From assembly GCF_001427305.1 (NCBI RefSeq), contig NZ_LMFZ01000023.1:421017-485016 (forward strand): a stretch of 64,000 nucleotides of DNA, given 5' to 3'. Positions 34,011 to 43,580 of the stretch are shown in pieces. This DNA is from Duganella sp. Root1480D1. GTDB lineage: Bacteria > Pseudomonadota > Gammaproteobacteria > Burkholderiales > Burkholderiaceae_D. A program made the position numbers and the translations under genes. The notes under the pieces are model-generated. The model made no database searches and had not been told where the DNA came from. It saw only the letters and a list, made by a program, of their open reading frames with translations. How positions within the stretch are numbered: the stretch's first letter is position 1; each line of letters begins with the position of its first letter.

Positions 34011-35375
34011 CTACTCCAGCACTACCTCTTCCAGATAGTCCGGCACCCGGCACGGCCATTGAAGCTGTTCCGAAATGCGCAGGCGCAGCGCATCGGCCGC
34101 AGCCGGTTCGCCATGGGTGACGAACACCTGGCGCGGCGTGGCGGAGGAATGCGACAGCCAGCCCAGGATTTCGTCGGCGTCGGCGTGGGCCGACAAGTTG
34201 CCGATCAGCTCAACCCTCGCCCGCACCGGGTAATACTCGCCGTGGATCTTGACCGAAGTTTCACCGGCCAGCATGCGCGCGCCGCGCGTGCCTGCCGCCT
34301 GGAAGCCGGCAAACAGGATGGTATTGCGCGAATCGCCGGCAAAGGCCTTCAGGTGGTGCAGCACGCGGCCACCGGTAGCCATGCCGCTGGCGGCGATGAT
34401 GACCATGGGTGTCTGGCGCCGGTTCAGCGCCATCGATTCTTCCACGCTGTTGACGATGTGCGCCACATGGCCCAGGGCGTGGCAACTGCGTTCGTCCAGC
34501 CGGTGCTGGCCCTGGTGCTTGATATAGAGCCGCGTCGCATCCACGGCCATCGGGCTGTTCAGGTAAACCGGCAAGGCAGCCGGGATGGCACCGGCCTCCT
34601 TGAGCTTCCAGATTTCATACAGCAGTTCCTGCGCGCGACCCACGGCGAATGACGGGATCACGGTCACGCCACCGCGCGCTGCAGTCTTGCTGATGACGTC
34701 GGCCAGCTTTCCGCTCGGGTCGGACGCGTCGTGGCGGCGGTCGCCGTAAGTCGATTCCACCACCAGGTAATCGCATTTACCCAGCACGGTCGGTGGCCGC
34801 ATGATCGGGTCGTTTGGCCGTCCCACGTCGCCGGAGAACATCACGGTGCGGCCGCCGCAGCGCACCGATACCGAAGCCGCGCCCAGGATATGCCCCGCCA
34901 ACTGGAAGCGCGCCATCATGCCGGGTGCCGGCGAAAACTCATGGCCGACCGGCACCACTTCCAGATGCTCCAGCGCACGCAGCGCATCGGCCTCCGAGTA
35001 CAGCGGCAAGGCCGGCTTGTGCTTGGAGAAATTGTGGCGATTCGCATACAGCGCTTCCTCTTCCAGCAAGCGGCCGCTATCGGGCAGCAGGATGTGGCAC
35101 AAGTCGCGCGTCGCCTCCGTGCAGTACACCTTGCCGCGGAATCCGGCGCTGACCAGTACCGGCAGGAAGCCGCTGTGATCGAGGTGTGCATGGGTCAGCA
35201 GCACGCTGCTGATGGCATCCGGCGGCACCGGGAACGCTTCCCAGTTGCGCAGGCGGAGCTGCTTGTAGCCCTGGAACAGGCCGCAATCTACCAGTACCTG
35301 TTCGTCGCCATGGCGCAACAGGTATTTGGAGCCGGTGACGGTGCCGGTGGCACCAAGAAATTTAAGTGTGAGCAT
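34011..35375 (-). CDS. MBL-fold beta-CASP ribonuclease-like protein
   Basis: A 454-residue metallo-beta-lactamase-fold enzyme with a beta-CASP cap and an RNA-specificity (RMMBL) motif at the C-terminus, similar to YbcI/CPSF-like bacterial exonucleases. Zinc motif THAHLDHSG at about 65-73, later SGDVGR and HILGAAS; beta-CASP IPSFAVGRAQELL; C-terminal SAHADADEIL and VTHGEP. It probably processes RNA. The start (ATG 35375) lacks a strong ribosome site. Confidence 0.87.
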   Translation of the reverse strand: MLTLKFLGATGTVTGSKYLLRHGDEQVLVDCGLFQGYKQLRLRNWEAFPVPPDAISSVLLTHAHLDHSGFLPVLVSAGFRGKVYCTEATRDLCHILLPDSGRLLEEEALYANRHNFSKHKPALPLYSEADALRALEHLEVVPVGHEFSPAPGMMARFQLAGHILGAASVSVRCGGRTVMFSGDVGRPNDPIMRPPTVLGKCDYLVVESTYGDRRHDASDPSGKLADVISKTAARGGVTVIPSFAVGRAQELLYEIWKLKEAGAIPAALPVYLNSPMAVDATRLYIKHQGQHRLDERSCHALGHVAHIVNSVEESMALNRRQTPMVIIAASGMATGGRVLHHLKAFAGDSRNTILFAGFQAAGTRGARMLAGETSVKIHGEYYPVRARVELIGNLSAHADADEILGWLSHSSATPRQVFVTHGEPAAADALRLRISEQLQWPCRVPDYLEEVVLE

Positions 35376-35523
35376 GTTTGCAGCATATCCAAGGCTACGC
35401 ACAAAATATTTGATCCAGGTCAAAGAGAAGTATCACGAAATGCGGCAGTGCGAAAATGACATTGTTGCCTTGCGAAGAGGTAGAATCAGTGCCTTTCACC
35501 CTTTCGACGCCAGGACGCCTTAC

Positions 35524-36867
35524 ATGACAGAACTGAAACGGGGCCTGAAGAGCCGCCATATCCAGCTAATTGCGCTGGGCGGCGCCATCGGCACGGGCCT
35601 TTTCATGGGCATCGCGGAAACCATCAAGCTGGCCGGGCCTTCCGTGCTGCTTGGCTATGCGGTGGCCGGCTTCATTGCCTTCCTTATCATGCGCCAGTTG
35701 GGCGAAATGGTGGTCGACGAGCCGGTGGCCGGTTCGTTCAGCTACTTTGCCGACAAATACTGCGGCCACCTGGCCGGCTTCATGTCGGGCTGGAACTACT
35801 GGGTGCTGTATGTGCTGGTCAGCATGGCCGAGCTGACAGCCGTGGGGATTTACGTGCAACACTGGTGGCCCGGCATCCCGACCTGGGTCAGCGCCCTCGC
35901 CTTCTTCCTGATCATTAACGCCATCAGCCTGGCCAATGTGCGCGCTTACGGCGAAATGGAATTCTGGTTCGCCATTATCAAAGTGGTGGCGGTGGTGGGC
36001 ATGATCGTCTACGGCGGCTACCTGCTGGCAACCGGCACCGCAGGCCCGGAAGCCACCGTCGCCAACCTGTGGCAGCACGGCGGCTTCTTCCCGAACGGCG
36101 TGTCGGGGCTGGTGATGGCGATGGCTGTCATCATGTTCTCCTTTGGCGGGCTGGAACTGGTCGGCATTACTGCGGCGGAGGCCAGCAACCCTTCCGAGAC
36201 CATCCCGAAGGCCACTAACCAGGCCATCTACCGCATCCTGATCTTCTACATCGGCGCGCTGGCCGTGCTGCTCTCGCTCTACCCGTGGCAGAAAGTGGTC
36301 ACCGGCGGCAGCCCGTTCGTGATGATCTTCCATGCCCTGAACGACGATTTCGTCGCCAACACGCTGAACGTGGTGGTGCTGACCGCCGCGCTGTCGGTCT
36401 ATAACAGCGGCGTGTATTCCAACAGCCGCATGCTGTACGGCCTGGCCAAGCAGGGCAATGCACCGAAGGTCCTGCTGGGCGTGAACAAGCGCGGCGTGCC
36501 GCTGGCGGCGCTGGGCGTATCCGCTCTTGCTACTGGCATCTGCGTGGTGCTGAACTACTTCATGCCGGGCAAGGTGTTCGGCTTCCTGATGGGCCTGGTG
36601 GTGTCTTCGCTGGTGATCAACTGGGGCATGATCAGCTGGATCCACCTGCGCTTCCGCGCCCAGAAAGGCGTTGAGGGACACGAGACGGGCTTCAAGAGCT
36701 GGGGCTACCCGTTGACCAACTACCTGTGCCTGGCCTTCCTGGCCTGCATCCTGGTGATCATGTATATGAGCTCCGACCGGATTTCGGTGTACCTGATTCC
36801 GGTATGGCTGCTGGCACTGTACATCGGCTACCGCCTGCGCGGCGGAGCTGGGAAGGCAGCCGCGTAA
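35524..36867 (+). CDS. amino-acid permease, AroP/PheP/GABA-type
   Basis: A 447-residue inner-membrane transporter of the APC amino-acid:H+ symporter family with about 12 helices. The first helix has the conserved GGAIGTGLFMG and the third region GEMVVDEPVAGSFSYFADKY, as in AroP/CycA-like permeases. The specific amino acid cannot be read from sequence. The start is at 35524 with AGGA 9 bases upstream. The next gene starts in the TAATG overlap. Confidence 0.9.
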   Translation: MTELKRGLKSRHIQLIALGGAIGTGLFMGIAETIKLAGPSVLLGYAVAGFIAFLIMRQLGEMVVDEPVAGSFSYFADKYCGHLAGFMSGWNYWVLYVLVSMAELTAVGIYVQHWWPGIPTWVSALAFFLIINAISLANVRAYGEMEFWFAIIKVVAVVGMIVYGGYLLATGTAGPEATVANLWQHGGFFPNGVSGLVMAMAVIMFSFGGLELVGITAAEASNPSETIPKATNQAIYRILIFYIGALAVLLSLYPWQKVVTGGSPFVMIFHALNDDFVANTLNVVVLTAALSVYNSGVYSNSRMLYGLAKQGNAPKVLLGVNKRGVPLAALGVSALATGICVVLNYFMPGKVFGFLMGLVVSSLVINWGMISWIHLRFRAQKGVEGHETGFKSWGYPLTNYLCLAFLACILVIMYMSSDRISVYLIPVWLLALYIGYRLRGGAGKAAA

Positions 36868-37703
36868 TGTCCAGGGTCGCGCTCCTGACCATCCACGGCA
36901 TGGGCGAGCAGCCGCTCGACTACGCCGACGATATGCGGCGCGCGCTGTCGCACCGCATGGGTGCCGCTTTTGCCGATGTCGACGTGCACAGCGTGTACTA
37001 CCAGCACCTGCTCAAGCCCAATGAACTGGATGTGTGGAACCGCACGCGCGAGCGCTCCACCGTGCGCTATGAACAGCTGCGCAAATTCATCCTGTTCGGC
37101 TTTGCCGATGCGGCCGGGCTGGAGAACCGCAAGGAGTACGACAATTCGGTCTACGAGCAGGCGCAGATCGAGATCGCGCGCGCCCTGCTAGCGATTCTCG
37201 AGAATCGCGGCCCGGAAACGCCGATCGTGCTGCTGGCGCATTCGCTGGGCTGCCAGGTCATGTCCAGCTTTATCTACGACGCTCAGAAACGCGCCGGCGG
37301 CGGCTCGGTTGCAGCCGGGATCTGGAAGCCGGGCCGCATGGCCGACAGCCTGACGGCCGAGCAGCGCAAGTTCCTGCAGTGCGGCACGGTGCGCACGTTC
37401 GTGACGACCGGCTGCAATATTCCCGTCTTCGTCGCCGCCCACCAGCGCATGGACGTCAAGCCGATCATCAAGCCCAATCCCGGCTTCGCCTGGCTGAACC
37501 TGTACGACCCGGACGATGCCTTGGGCTGGCCGTTGCAGCCCCTGGAAGGCGGCTATGAAACACTGGTGGAAGACCGGGTAGTCAACGCCGGCCAGGGCAT
37601 CCTGGACTTCATGACCAAGAGCTGGAATCCCCTCTCCCACACCGCCTACTGGACGGACGACGAGGTCATCAAGCCTCTCGCCGGCGTGCTGGCTTCATCT
37701 TGA
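36867..37703 (+). CDS. alpha/beta hydrolase-like protein
   Basis: A 278-residue protein with an N-terminal TIHGMGEQ oxyanion segment and a LLAHSLGCQVM nucleophile elbow (Ser near 126), so it looks like a serine hydrolase of lipase/esterase type. The acid and histidine are not obvious (a candidate His is in NPLSHTAYW). No signal peptide, so cytoplasmic. It is coupled to the permease gene by TAATG. Substrate unknown. Confidence 0.65.
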   Translation: MSRVALLTIHGMGEQPLDYADDMRRALSHRMGAAFADVDVHSVYYQHLLKPNELDVWNRTRERSTVRYEQLRKFILFGFADAAGLENRKEYDNSVYEQAQIEIARALLAILENRGPETPIVLLAHSLGCQVMSSFIYDAQKRAGGGSVAAGIWKPGRMADSLTAEQRKFLQCGTVRTFVTTGCNIPVFVAAHQRMDVKPIIKPNPGFAWLNLYDPDDALGWPLQPLEGGYETLVEDRVVNAGQGILDFMTKSWNPLSHTAYWTDDEVIKPLAGVLASS

Positions 37704-38279
37704 CCGCATAGATTCTGCGGCTTGCCGCTGCTGTTCGATGCGGCGGATCTTCTCTGCGACTTTGGCCAACTCCTCGGGCGGGACGCCGGCTTCGCGGCCT
37801 TGTTCGAGGTCGCTCTGCAAGCGGGCCAGTTCGGGGGCGGCGGCCTGCGCGTAGGCCGCCGCCAGGCGCTGCTTTTGCGCCAGTTGGTGCGCCGCATAGG
37901 CTTCCGGATCGGCCAGCACGCTGGCATCGGGGTGCTCGGCGGGCGCGTCATGCTGGATCGGCGGCGTGCGCGGGTCGCCCGATTCGCGCGCCTCGGCCAG
38001 CGGCAGCCAGGCGGGCGTGCGCGTGTCGACCGGGGGGATGGGCACGCGGCGCAGGCCATCGCCCCCGCCCTCGCCCTCGCCCTCGCCTGCACCCGTTGCC
38101 GAACTGGCGACTGGCGCAAGCTGCGGCGCCGGCACGGGGGACTGGGCGGCTGCTGCGGGCGTCCTGGCGGCCGCGCCCCCGGCGGAATTCCCCGCTTCGC
38201 GCACGCTGGCGACATACCATTCGCCCACCACTGCGGCGGCAATTACGACGATCACTGCGATGCCTTGCCAGCGTTTCAT
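37695..38279 (-). CDS. membrane-anchored helical protein of unknown function
   Basis: A 194-residue protein I cannot place in a family. One N-terminal transmembrane helix (about 5-26) precedes an Ala/Pro/Gly-rich linker (about 35-75) and a Glu/Ala/Gln-rich helical C-terminus (about 125-194). This anchor-linker-helix plan resembles lipase-specific foldases, but their RxxFDY motif is absent. It is the last gene of the phospholipase/PpiC operon (ATGA overlap with ppiC), which supports a chaperone role. Overlaps the convergent hydrolase gene by 9 bases. Confidence 0.6.
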   Translation of the reverse strand: MKRWQGIAVIVVIAAAVVGEWYVASVREAGNSAGGAAARTPAAAAQSPVPAPQLAPVASSATGAGEGEGEGGGDGLRRVPIPPVDTRTPAWLPLAEARESGDPRTPPIQHDAPAEHPDASVLADPEAYAAHQLAQKQRLAAAYAQAAAPELARLQSDLEQGREAGVPPEELAKVAEKIRRIEQQRQAAESMRSR

Positions 38280-39646
38280 AGGACCTCTGCGATGTCAATC
38301 CGCGCCGAACGGCGCGCCTGTTCAATCATCTCGCCCAGCTGCTGCATGGCTTTCTTCAGCGCGATCATGCGGCTGGCCTGGTAGCGCACCGTTTCCGACT
38401 GCAGCGGGTGGACGCCGTGGACCTGTTCTTCAACCAATACGATCTCCCAGTAAGCCGTTTCATTCGGGCCGACCGGGGCGCGAATCGGGGCGGATGGCTT
38501 GCCGGGCGGCTGGCTGAAGGCCAGGCTGGCGAGCCAGTCCTTACTGCCGTCGGCACTGACCCAGCCCAGGTCCCCGCCCTTGCCTGCGTCGGCGGCACGC
38601 GACATCTTGCGGGCGGTGGCGCCGAAACTGGCACCTGCCTGCAGGGACTTCAGCACGCGCTGGGCTTGCGCTTCGTCGGCCACGCGGATGTGGCGGGCGC
38701 GGACTTTGTCGATGCGGGCAAACAGGTCCTTGTGCTGCTGGTAGAAAGCTTCGATCTCCTGCGGGCTTGCCGCGCTGGACAAGCGGTTCAGCAAGGGGCT
38801 GCCGGAGTCGGTGTCGAGGCCAATGCCGTACAGGCGCTGCAGCGCCAGCACCGTTTCGTCGTCGTCAATCGCCTTGCGCAAGTCGGCCACTGACTGGGCG
38901 CCGAAACGCTGGCTGGCCCAGCCCAGCACGAAGGCGTTGGCCATTATGCGGCGGGCTTGCAGGACTGCGACGCTGGCCGGTTGTTGCGAGAGGGCCAGGC
39001 GGCCCTGCACGTTCTGGCGGTGGTAGACGTCGAACAGGGTCACGCTGGCAGCTGCGCCGCCGGGAAGCTGGTAGCGCAGCACGTCGATGGTGCCGGCCTG
39101 GGTTTCCTGTTCCTGGGTCAACGCAATTTCCAGCTTCAGCGAGCCTTGGCGGCCAAAGATGGCGTCCAGCTGCTGTTGCGGCATGGGCGGGAGCGCCGTG
39201 ACCAGGCTGTCCAGCGTGGCGCCGGGCAGCGCCTTGACTGCGGCGTCGATGTCTTTTCCGTACACTTCGCGCAGGGTTGCCACCAGGCGTTCTTCCAGCA
39301 TCACGTCGGGGGCAAAGGCGACCGAGGGGCCGCCTCCCTCTTTCGGCGCCGGGACGTCCGCATGCGCTGCCAGCAGCCGGACCTGGATCAGATCGTCCAG
39401 CGCGGCGCGCCGTTCCAGCGAGGGCTTGCCGGCGCGCCGCTGCTGCCATAGCGTGTCCAGCGTGAAGCTGTAAATCGGCTGGCCGTCGATGCGGGCGGCG
39501 ATTGCAGGGGGCGCGCCGGATGCTGTGCCCGCCACAGCGTGAGCGCCACCCAGCACGGCGGCGGCAAGCACGGCGCCGGCTGCCGCCACGCAGGCCCGGG
39601 CGCGCGTGAGGACGGCAAGCATGTACACGCAGTGGCGGGCGGCCAT
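38276..39646 (-). CDS. PpiC-type peptidyl-prolyl isomerase, periplasmic foldase
   Basis: A 456-residue exported protein (N-terminal hydrophobic segment about 17-40). It has a SurA-like N-terminal helical region and a parvulin domain (about 300-405; RARHIRVADEAQAQRVLKSL, then AGKGGDLGWVSAD), which catalyses proline isomerisation during folding. It starts in a TGATG overlap with the phospholipase gene, so it is probably a dedicated foldase for that secreted enzyme. ATG 39622 is an alternative start. Confidence 0.8.
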   Translation of the reverse strand: MAARHCVYMLAVLTRARACVAAAGAVLAAAVLGGAHAVAGTASGAPPAIAARIDGQPIYSFTLDTLWQQRRAGKPSLERRAALDDLIQVRLLAAHADVPAPKEGGGPSVAFAPDVMLEERLVATLREVYGKDIDAAVKALPGATLDSLVTALPPMPQQQLDAIFGRQGSLKLEIALTQEQETQAGTIDVLRYQLPGGAAASVTLFDVYHRQNVQGRLALSQQPASVAVLQARRIMANAFVLGWASQRFGAQSVADLRKAIDDDETVLALQRLYGIGLDTDSGSPLLNRLSSAASPQEIEAFYQQHKDLFARIDKVRARHIRVADEAQAQRVLKSLQAGASFGATARKMSRAADAGKGGDLGWVSADGSKDWLASLAFSQPPGKPSAPIRAPVGPNETAYWEIVLVEEQVHGVHPLQSETVRYQASRMIALKKAMQQLGEMIEQARRSARIDIAEVL

Positions 39647-40671
39647 CAGTTGGCCAGGCGCTCGGCGGCGCGGTTCAGCACGTGGACCACCATGGCGATG
39701 GAGTGCGGAATCATCTTCTTGCCAACCGCCACGCGGTCGCCGTGGGCAGTCGACGACAGCACGATGCCGCCATTGGCATACGAGTAGGTGCCGCCTTGCG
39801 TCAGCAATGGGCGAATATCGCTGCCGGCCGCCGACACTGGCGTGAAGTCAGCCATGGCGGCAGTCACCAGCGCGGAATCGTTCAGGCGTTCGCTGTCGTA
39901 GTAGTCGAACACCCACTGCTCCCAGCCGGAGTGGTCGTGCGCGGAAGTCGTCCAGGTGTGGTGCGGCTGCAGCAAGTCGGTGGTATGCAGGGCAAAGCCC
40001 AGCGACTGCGCGGTCGGCTGCGCCAGGAACTGCGAGAACCAGTACTGGCCCAGGTTGTCGATCGGCTGGAATGGCGCGGCTTCGAAATCGGCATACATGG
40101 AAGCGGTCGAGTACCCACCCAGGCGGTAGTGCGCCTCGGTGATGCCGTAGGCGTTGTATTTACTGCCGTCGCCGAACCATCCTTTCAATCCGCCGGCACC
40201 GTCGTCCAGGTAGTCGCCATACAGCCAGCTCGCGGCAAGGTTGTCGATGTCGCCGGCCACGGCCATCTTGGCGTAGTTGTAGCCGCCGAAGGGATTGCCG
40301 TGCACATCGCGGCCTGCCGTGTGGTTCTGGAAATGCCAGAACGTCGTGTACTTGACGATGCTGGCGCCCGCGCCCCACACCGGCGCCAACTGGCAGTTGC
40401 CGGTGGTGGCGCCGCAGATATAGGTGTCGGCAAAATCATCGACGTCATACGCGCCTTGCCCCAACGCCGCCGCAAACTGGTCGATCGTGTAGCCCGCGCG
40501 CGTCACGCCGGCCAGCAGCTTGTTGTAGTTGGTGGTACCAGGATTGGCCTTCATGTAATTGACTGCGTCCAGCACGATACGACGATGCGTTTCCTGCTGC
40601 CATGCGTGGGCCGGAAGGCTTACTACGGATGCTGCCAGCGCGAGGCTGGCAGCGATGGTGCTCAGTTTCAT
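39646..40671 (-). CDS. secreted phospholipase C / S1-P1 nuclease-fold zinc enzyme
   Basis: A 341-residue secreted protein. The signal peptide ends in AHA and would leave Trp24 as the first mature residue (WQQETHRRI); in zinc-dependent phospholipase C and S1/P1 nucleases the N-terminal Trp and the following His bind zinc. Further His/Asp ligands fit the pattern: FWHFQNH, ALHTTDLLQPHHTW and AHDHSGWEQW. The enzyme likely cleaves phospholipids or nucleic acids outside the cell. Start 40671 has AGGAG 8 bases upstream. First gene of a three-gene operon with a foldase and a membrane-anchored protein. Confidence 0.72.
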   Translation of the reverse strand: MKLSTIAASLALAASVVSLPAHAWQQETHRRIVLDAVNYMKANPGTTNYNKLLAGVTRAGYTIDQFAAALGQGAYDVDDFADTYICGATTGNCQLAPVWGAGASIVKYTTFWHFQNHTAGRDVHGNPFGGYNYAKMAVAGDIDNLAASWLYGDYLDDGAGGLKGWFGDGSKYNAYGITEAHYRLGGYSTASMYADFEAAPFQPIDNLGQYWFSQFLAQPTAQSLGFALHTTDLLQPHHTWTTSAHDHSGWEQWVFDYYDSERLNDSALVTAAMADFTPVSAAGSDIRPLLTQGGTYSYANGGIVLSSTAHGDRVAVGKKMIPHSIAMVVHVLNRAAERLAN

Positions 40672-40758
40672 CTGGTGTCTCCTGGTTGAAAAGAGTCCAG
40701 ACGATAGCGCCAATTTATGACGAACAGATGAAAAAGTCTTCTAAAAATATTAACAAAC

Positions 40759-42432
40759 TCAGAACTGCTCCCACTCGTCGCCGGCGGTCGCACTGGCGAC
40801 TTTGCGTTGCCGCGGCGGGCGCACCGCAACCGCCGTGGAGGCAGGCGAACTGCTGGCATTGCGCAACACCGGCGCAGCCTCCAGGTGGGCGGCGCCGATG
40901 CGGAAAGCGCTCACCGCACGGGCCAGGACTTCCGCCTGGTCCTGCAAGGCTTGCGAGGCGGCAGCCGTTTCCTCCACCAGCGCGGCATTCTGCTGCGTGA
41001 CCTGGTCCATCGAAGTGATCGACTGGTGCACCTGGGCGATGCCGGCGTTCTGCTCAGCGGTCGCAGCGCTGATTTCAGCCACGATGTCGGATACCTGCTT
41101 CACGCTGGCCACCACATCGCTCATGGTGTCGCCGGCGCGCATCACCAGGCGGGTGCCGGAGTCGACCCTGACCACGCTGTCGTCAATCAGCGTCTTGATT
41201 TCCTTGGCCGCCGCCGAGGAGCGCTGCGCCAGGTTGCGCACCTCGGTCGCCACCACCGCGAAACCCCGTCCCTGCTCGCCGGCGCGTGCCGCTTCCACGG
41301 CTGCATTCAGCGCCAGGATATTGGTCTGGAACGCGATGCCGTCGATCACGCTGATGATGTCCACGATCTTGTGCGAGGAAGCATTGATCGAGGCCATGGT
41401 GTCGATCACCTCCTTCACCACCTCACCGCCCTGCACAGCGATCTGCGACGCGTTCTGCGCCAACTGGTTGGCCTGGCGCGCATTGTCCGAATTCTGGCTC
41501 ACGGTGGAAGTCAGTTGTTCCATGCTGGAGGCGGTTTCCTCCAGCGCAGCCGCCTGCGCCGAAGTGCGGTTATTCAGGTCGCCGGTGCCGGCTGCGATCT
41601 GGCGCGAAGCGGTGCTGACCGCGTCCGCTGCCGAACGCGCGGTGCCCACCACGCCGCCAATTTCACCCAGCAGCTTGTTGAAGGCCACGCCGGCGTGGCC
41701 GATTTCGTCCATGCGTTCCACCTCGACCTGATGCGTCAAGTCCAGCGAGGAACTGACGTCCTCCATCGTGCCTTGCATCTTGTCCAGGCCACCGGTGATC
41801 ACCAGGTACATCTTGTAGCCCATGAACGCAACGATCAGCAGCACCGCCACCGTGACGGCAATCAGGATGGTCAGCGCCTTTGAATAGTCGGCATCGCTGT
41901 CGGCCTTTACCTTTTCGATCAGCTTCTGGTTGTAGGCCACGTGGTCATCCAGGCTTTTCTTGACCCCGGCCGCACCCAGCGCCAGCGGCGAACCGGCCAC
42001 CAGGGTGGCGCGCACAGCGTCCATGTCGCCCGCGTGCGAGGCTGCGATAAAGGGCAGCAGCGCCTGCCGATAGGTTTCCATGGCCGCCTTGTCCTGCTCC
42101 AGCATCTTGCGGTCGGTCTCGTCGAACACATTCTTGCTTGCGTAGTCCGCCAGCACCTTGTCGAAGTTGGCGTGGGCATCGTTGTACGCCTTGTCCAGCG
42201 CACTCTTGTCCGGCAGGTTGGAGAACACCGACAGGCGGTAACCGGCCAGGCGGCTATCGCTTACCGCCGCCTTGGCGGCATTAATGGCTGAGACGCTGGG
42301 GATCAGGCGCGTTTGCACCAGCGCCATGCGCTGCTGGGCGTCGCGCAACTGCCAGAAGCCTTCGGCACCGACGAACAGCAGGCCGATCAGGGCAATCGCA
42401 AGGGTAATGATCAATCGGTTGCTGATTTTCAT
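40759..42432 (-). CDS. methyl-accepting chemotaxis protein
   Basis: A 557-residue chemoreceptor: transmembrane helices at about 9-28 and 190-210 flank a four-helix periplasmic sensor (about 35-185), followed by HAMP (about 211-265) and the signalling domain (about 270-505) with the conserved hairpin IDGIAFQTNILALNAAVEAA. The C-terminus ends DEWEQF after a flexible Pro/Arg/Ala linker, matching the tethering pentapeptide (xWxxF) that binds CheR/CheB. No chemotaxis genes are adjacent. Ligand unknown. Confidence 0.95.
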   Translation of the reverse strand: MKISNRLIITLAIALIGLLFVGAEGFWQLRDAQQRMALVQTRLIPSVSAINAAKAAVSDSRLAGYRLSVFSNLPDKSALDKAYNDAHANFDKVLADYASKNVFDETDRKMLEQDKAAMETYRQALLPFIAASHAGDMDAVRATLVAGSPLALGAAGVKKSLDDHVAYNQKLIEKVKADSDADYSKALTILIAVTVAVLLIVAFMGYKMYLVITGGLDKMQGTMEDVSSSLDLTHQVEVERMDEIGHAGVAFNKLLGEIGGVVGTARSAADAVSTASRQIAAGTGDLNNRTSAQAAALEETASSMEQLTSTVSQNSDNARQANQLAQNASQIAVQGGEVVKEVIDTMASINASSHKIVDIISVIDGIAFQTNILALNAAVEAARAGEQGRGFAVVATEVRNLAQRSSAAAKEIKTLIDDSVVRVDSGTRLVMRAGDTMSDVVASVKQVSDIVAEISAATAEQNAGIAQVHQSITSMDQVTQQNAALVEETAAASQALQDQAEVLARAVSAFRIGAAHLEAAPVLRNASSSPASTAVAVRPPRQRKVASATAGDEWEQF

Positions 42433-42582
42433 GATGGGCTTTCATCCTATGCAAGTGAAATCGCTATCGCGGCCTCAGTACCGTGCAATTGGCCACGCCA
42501 AAGCCCCGGCCTCGAAAGCGGTTGCCGGATTATTGTTCCTGCTGTTCCCGGCTGGCGCACGCCAGCAGCCCAGGCAATGCCT

Positions 42583-43497
42583 TCAGAATTGCGTCGCCAG
42601 TGATTCGTGGAAGATCGGCGGCTGGATGTCCGAACCGAAGGCGTTGTCGAGTTCTTCCAGGCGGCGCTGTGGCACATCCTTGAGGTCCGCAATCTGCGGC
42701 GTCCAGCGCAGCAAACGGTCTGCATCGAAACGGTCCACCGCACAGGCAATCCCATAACCGCTCATGGCACCAAGACGGCTGCGGGCCTGGGCCTGGGCCT
42801 CGCGGATCGCCAGCACATAGCGCTCCACCGTCAGGCCGGTCGCAGGCGCCTTGCCAACCCGCTCACGCAAGCGCGTCAGCAAGTCGGTGTGCGTCGCCAA
42901 CAATTCCATCAAGCCATAGCCCGGCCGCGCAGTCGCCACATCGTGTTCGCCGCGCATCATGTAGGTGACCGCCATCGGCTTATGGTTGGTGGTCACGACG
43001 CGAATGCTGCCGCCCACCATCGACATGATGCTGAAATAGATGCCGTCGCTCAGGGCGGCCTTGCCCGCCCCTGGCATCAGCTGCTGGATCTCGATGATCA
43101 TGCTGCCTTCGGCATCGGTAAACATGGCCGCCACGCCGGCCAGCGTTGGCGCGCTCGGATAGGTCGTGAAGTCGCCAAGCGGGCGGAAACCGCGGGTGGC
43201 AAGCTGGGTCGCGTAGTCGTCGATCAGGCTCCAGTCGACCTGCTTGCGGGCCTGTGCGCTGTCGCGGTCGATGTGGACATAAGAGGCAAGCTCCTGCACG
43301 CGGGAAAGCAGGCCCTGCCGGATTTTGTAGGCAGTACGCAGGAAAGTCAGCAGGCCGACGCCGCCCACCAGGATGGCCGGCCAGAGCAAGCCGCCGGGCG
43401 CGCCAAGCAACGGTATGAGGATGGCAGCCAGCGCGGCACAGACGATGCTGTTGAATACTGAATTCCTGAACAATGCCTTCTTCAAATGCAGCGCCAT
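42583..43497 (-). CDS. membrane protein of unknown function
   Basis: A 304-residue protein with two close N-terminal transmembrane helices (about 15-35 and 38-56) and a large soluble C-terminal domain. I do not recognise the family. The soluble part has mixed alpha/beta character, with no catalytic motif I can name. Start at 43497 is preceded by GGGAGAG; it is probably a single-gene unit. The 150 bases between it and the MCP gene hold nothing I recognise. Confidence 0.65.
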   Translation of the reverse strand: MALHLKKALFRNSVFNSIVCAALAAILIPLLGAPGGLLWPAILVGGVGLLTFLRTAYKIRQGLLSRVQELASYVHIDRDSAQARKQVDWSLIDDYATQLATRGFRPLGDFTTYPSAPTLAGVAAMFTDAEGSMIIEIQQLMPGAGKAALSDGIYFSIMSMVGGSIRVVTTNHKPMAVTYMMRGEHDVATARPGYGLMELLATHTDLLTRLRERVGKAPATGLTVERYVLAIREAQAQARSRLGAMSGYGIACAVDRFDADRLLRWTPQIADLKDVPQRRLEELDNAFGSDIQPPIFHESLATQF

Positions 43498-43580
43498 ACA
43501 CTCTCCCAATCGATGGGGAAAATTATAGCGACGCGGATGGGGTTAAAAATGCGCGCATTCTCACCATTCTTCACCAATCA

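Noticed and set aside
35376..35523. Riboswitch or attenuator before the amino-acid permease
   Set aside because: No conserved aptamer pattern, leader peptide or terminator hairpin can be seen; only a weak TAGAAT -10-like sequence.
42433..42582. Flagellar sigma-28 promoter before the chemoreceptor
   Set aside because: Neither the TAAA nor the GCCGATAA box could be found at acceptable spacing.
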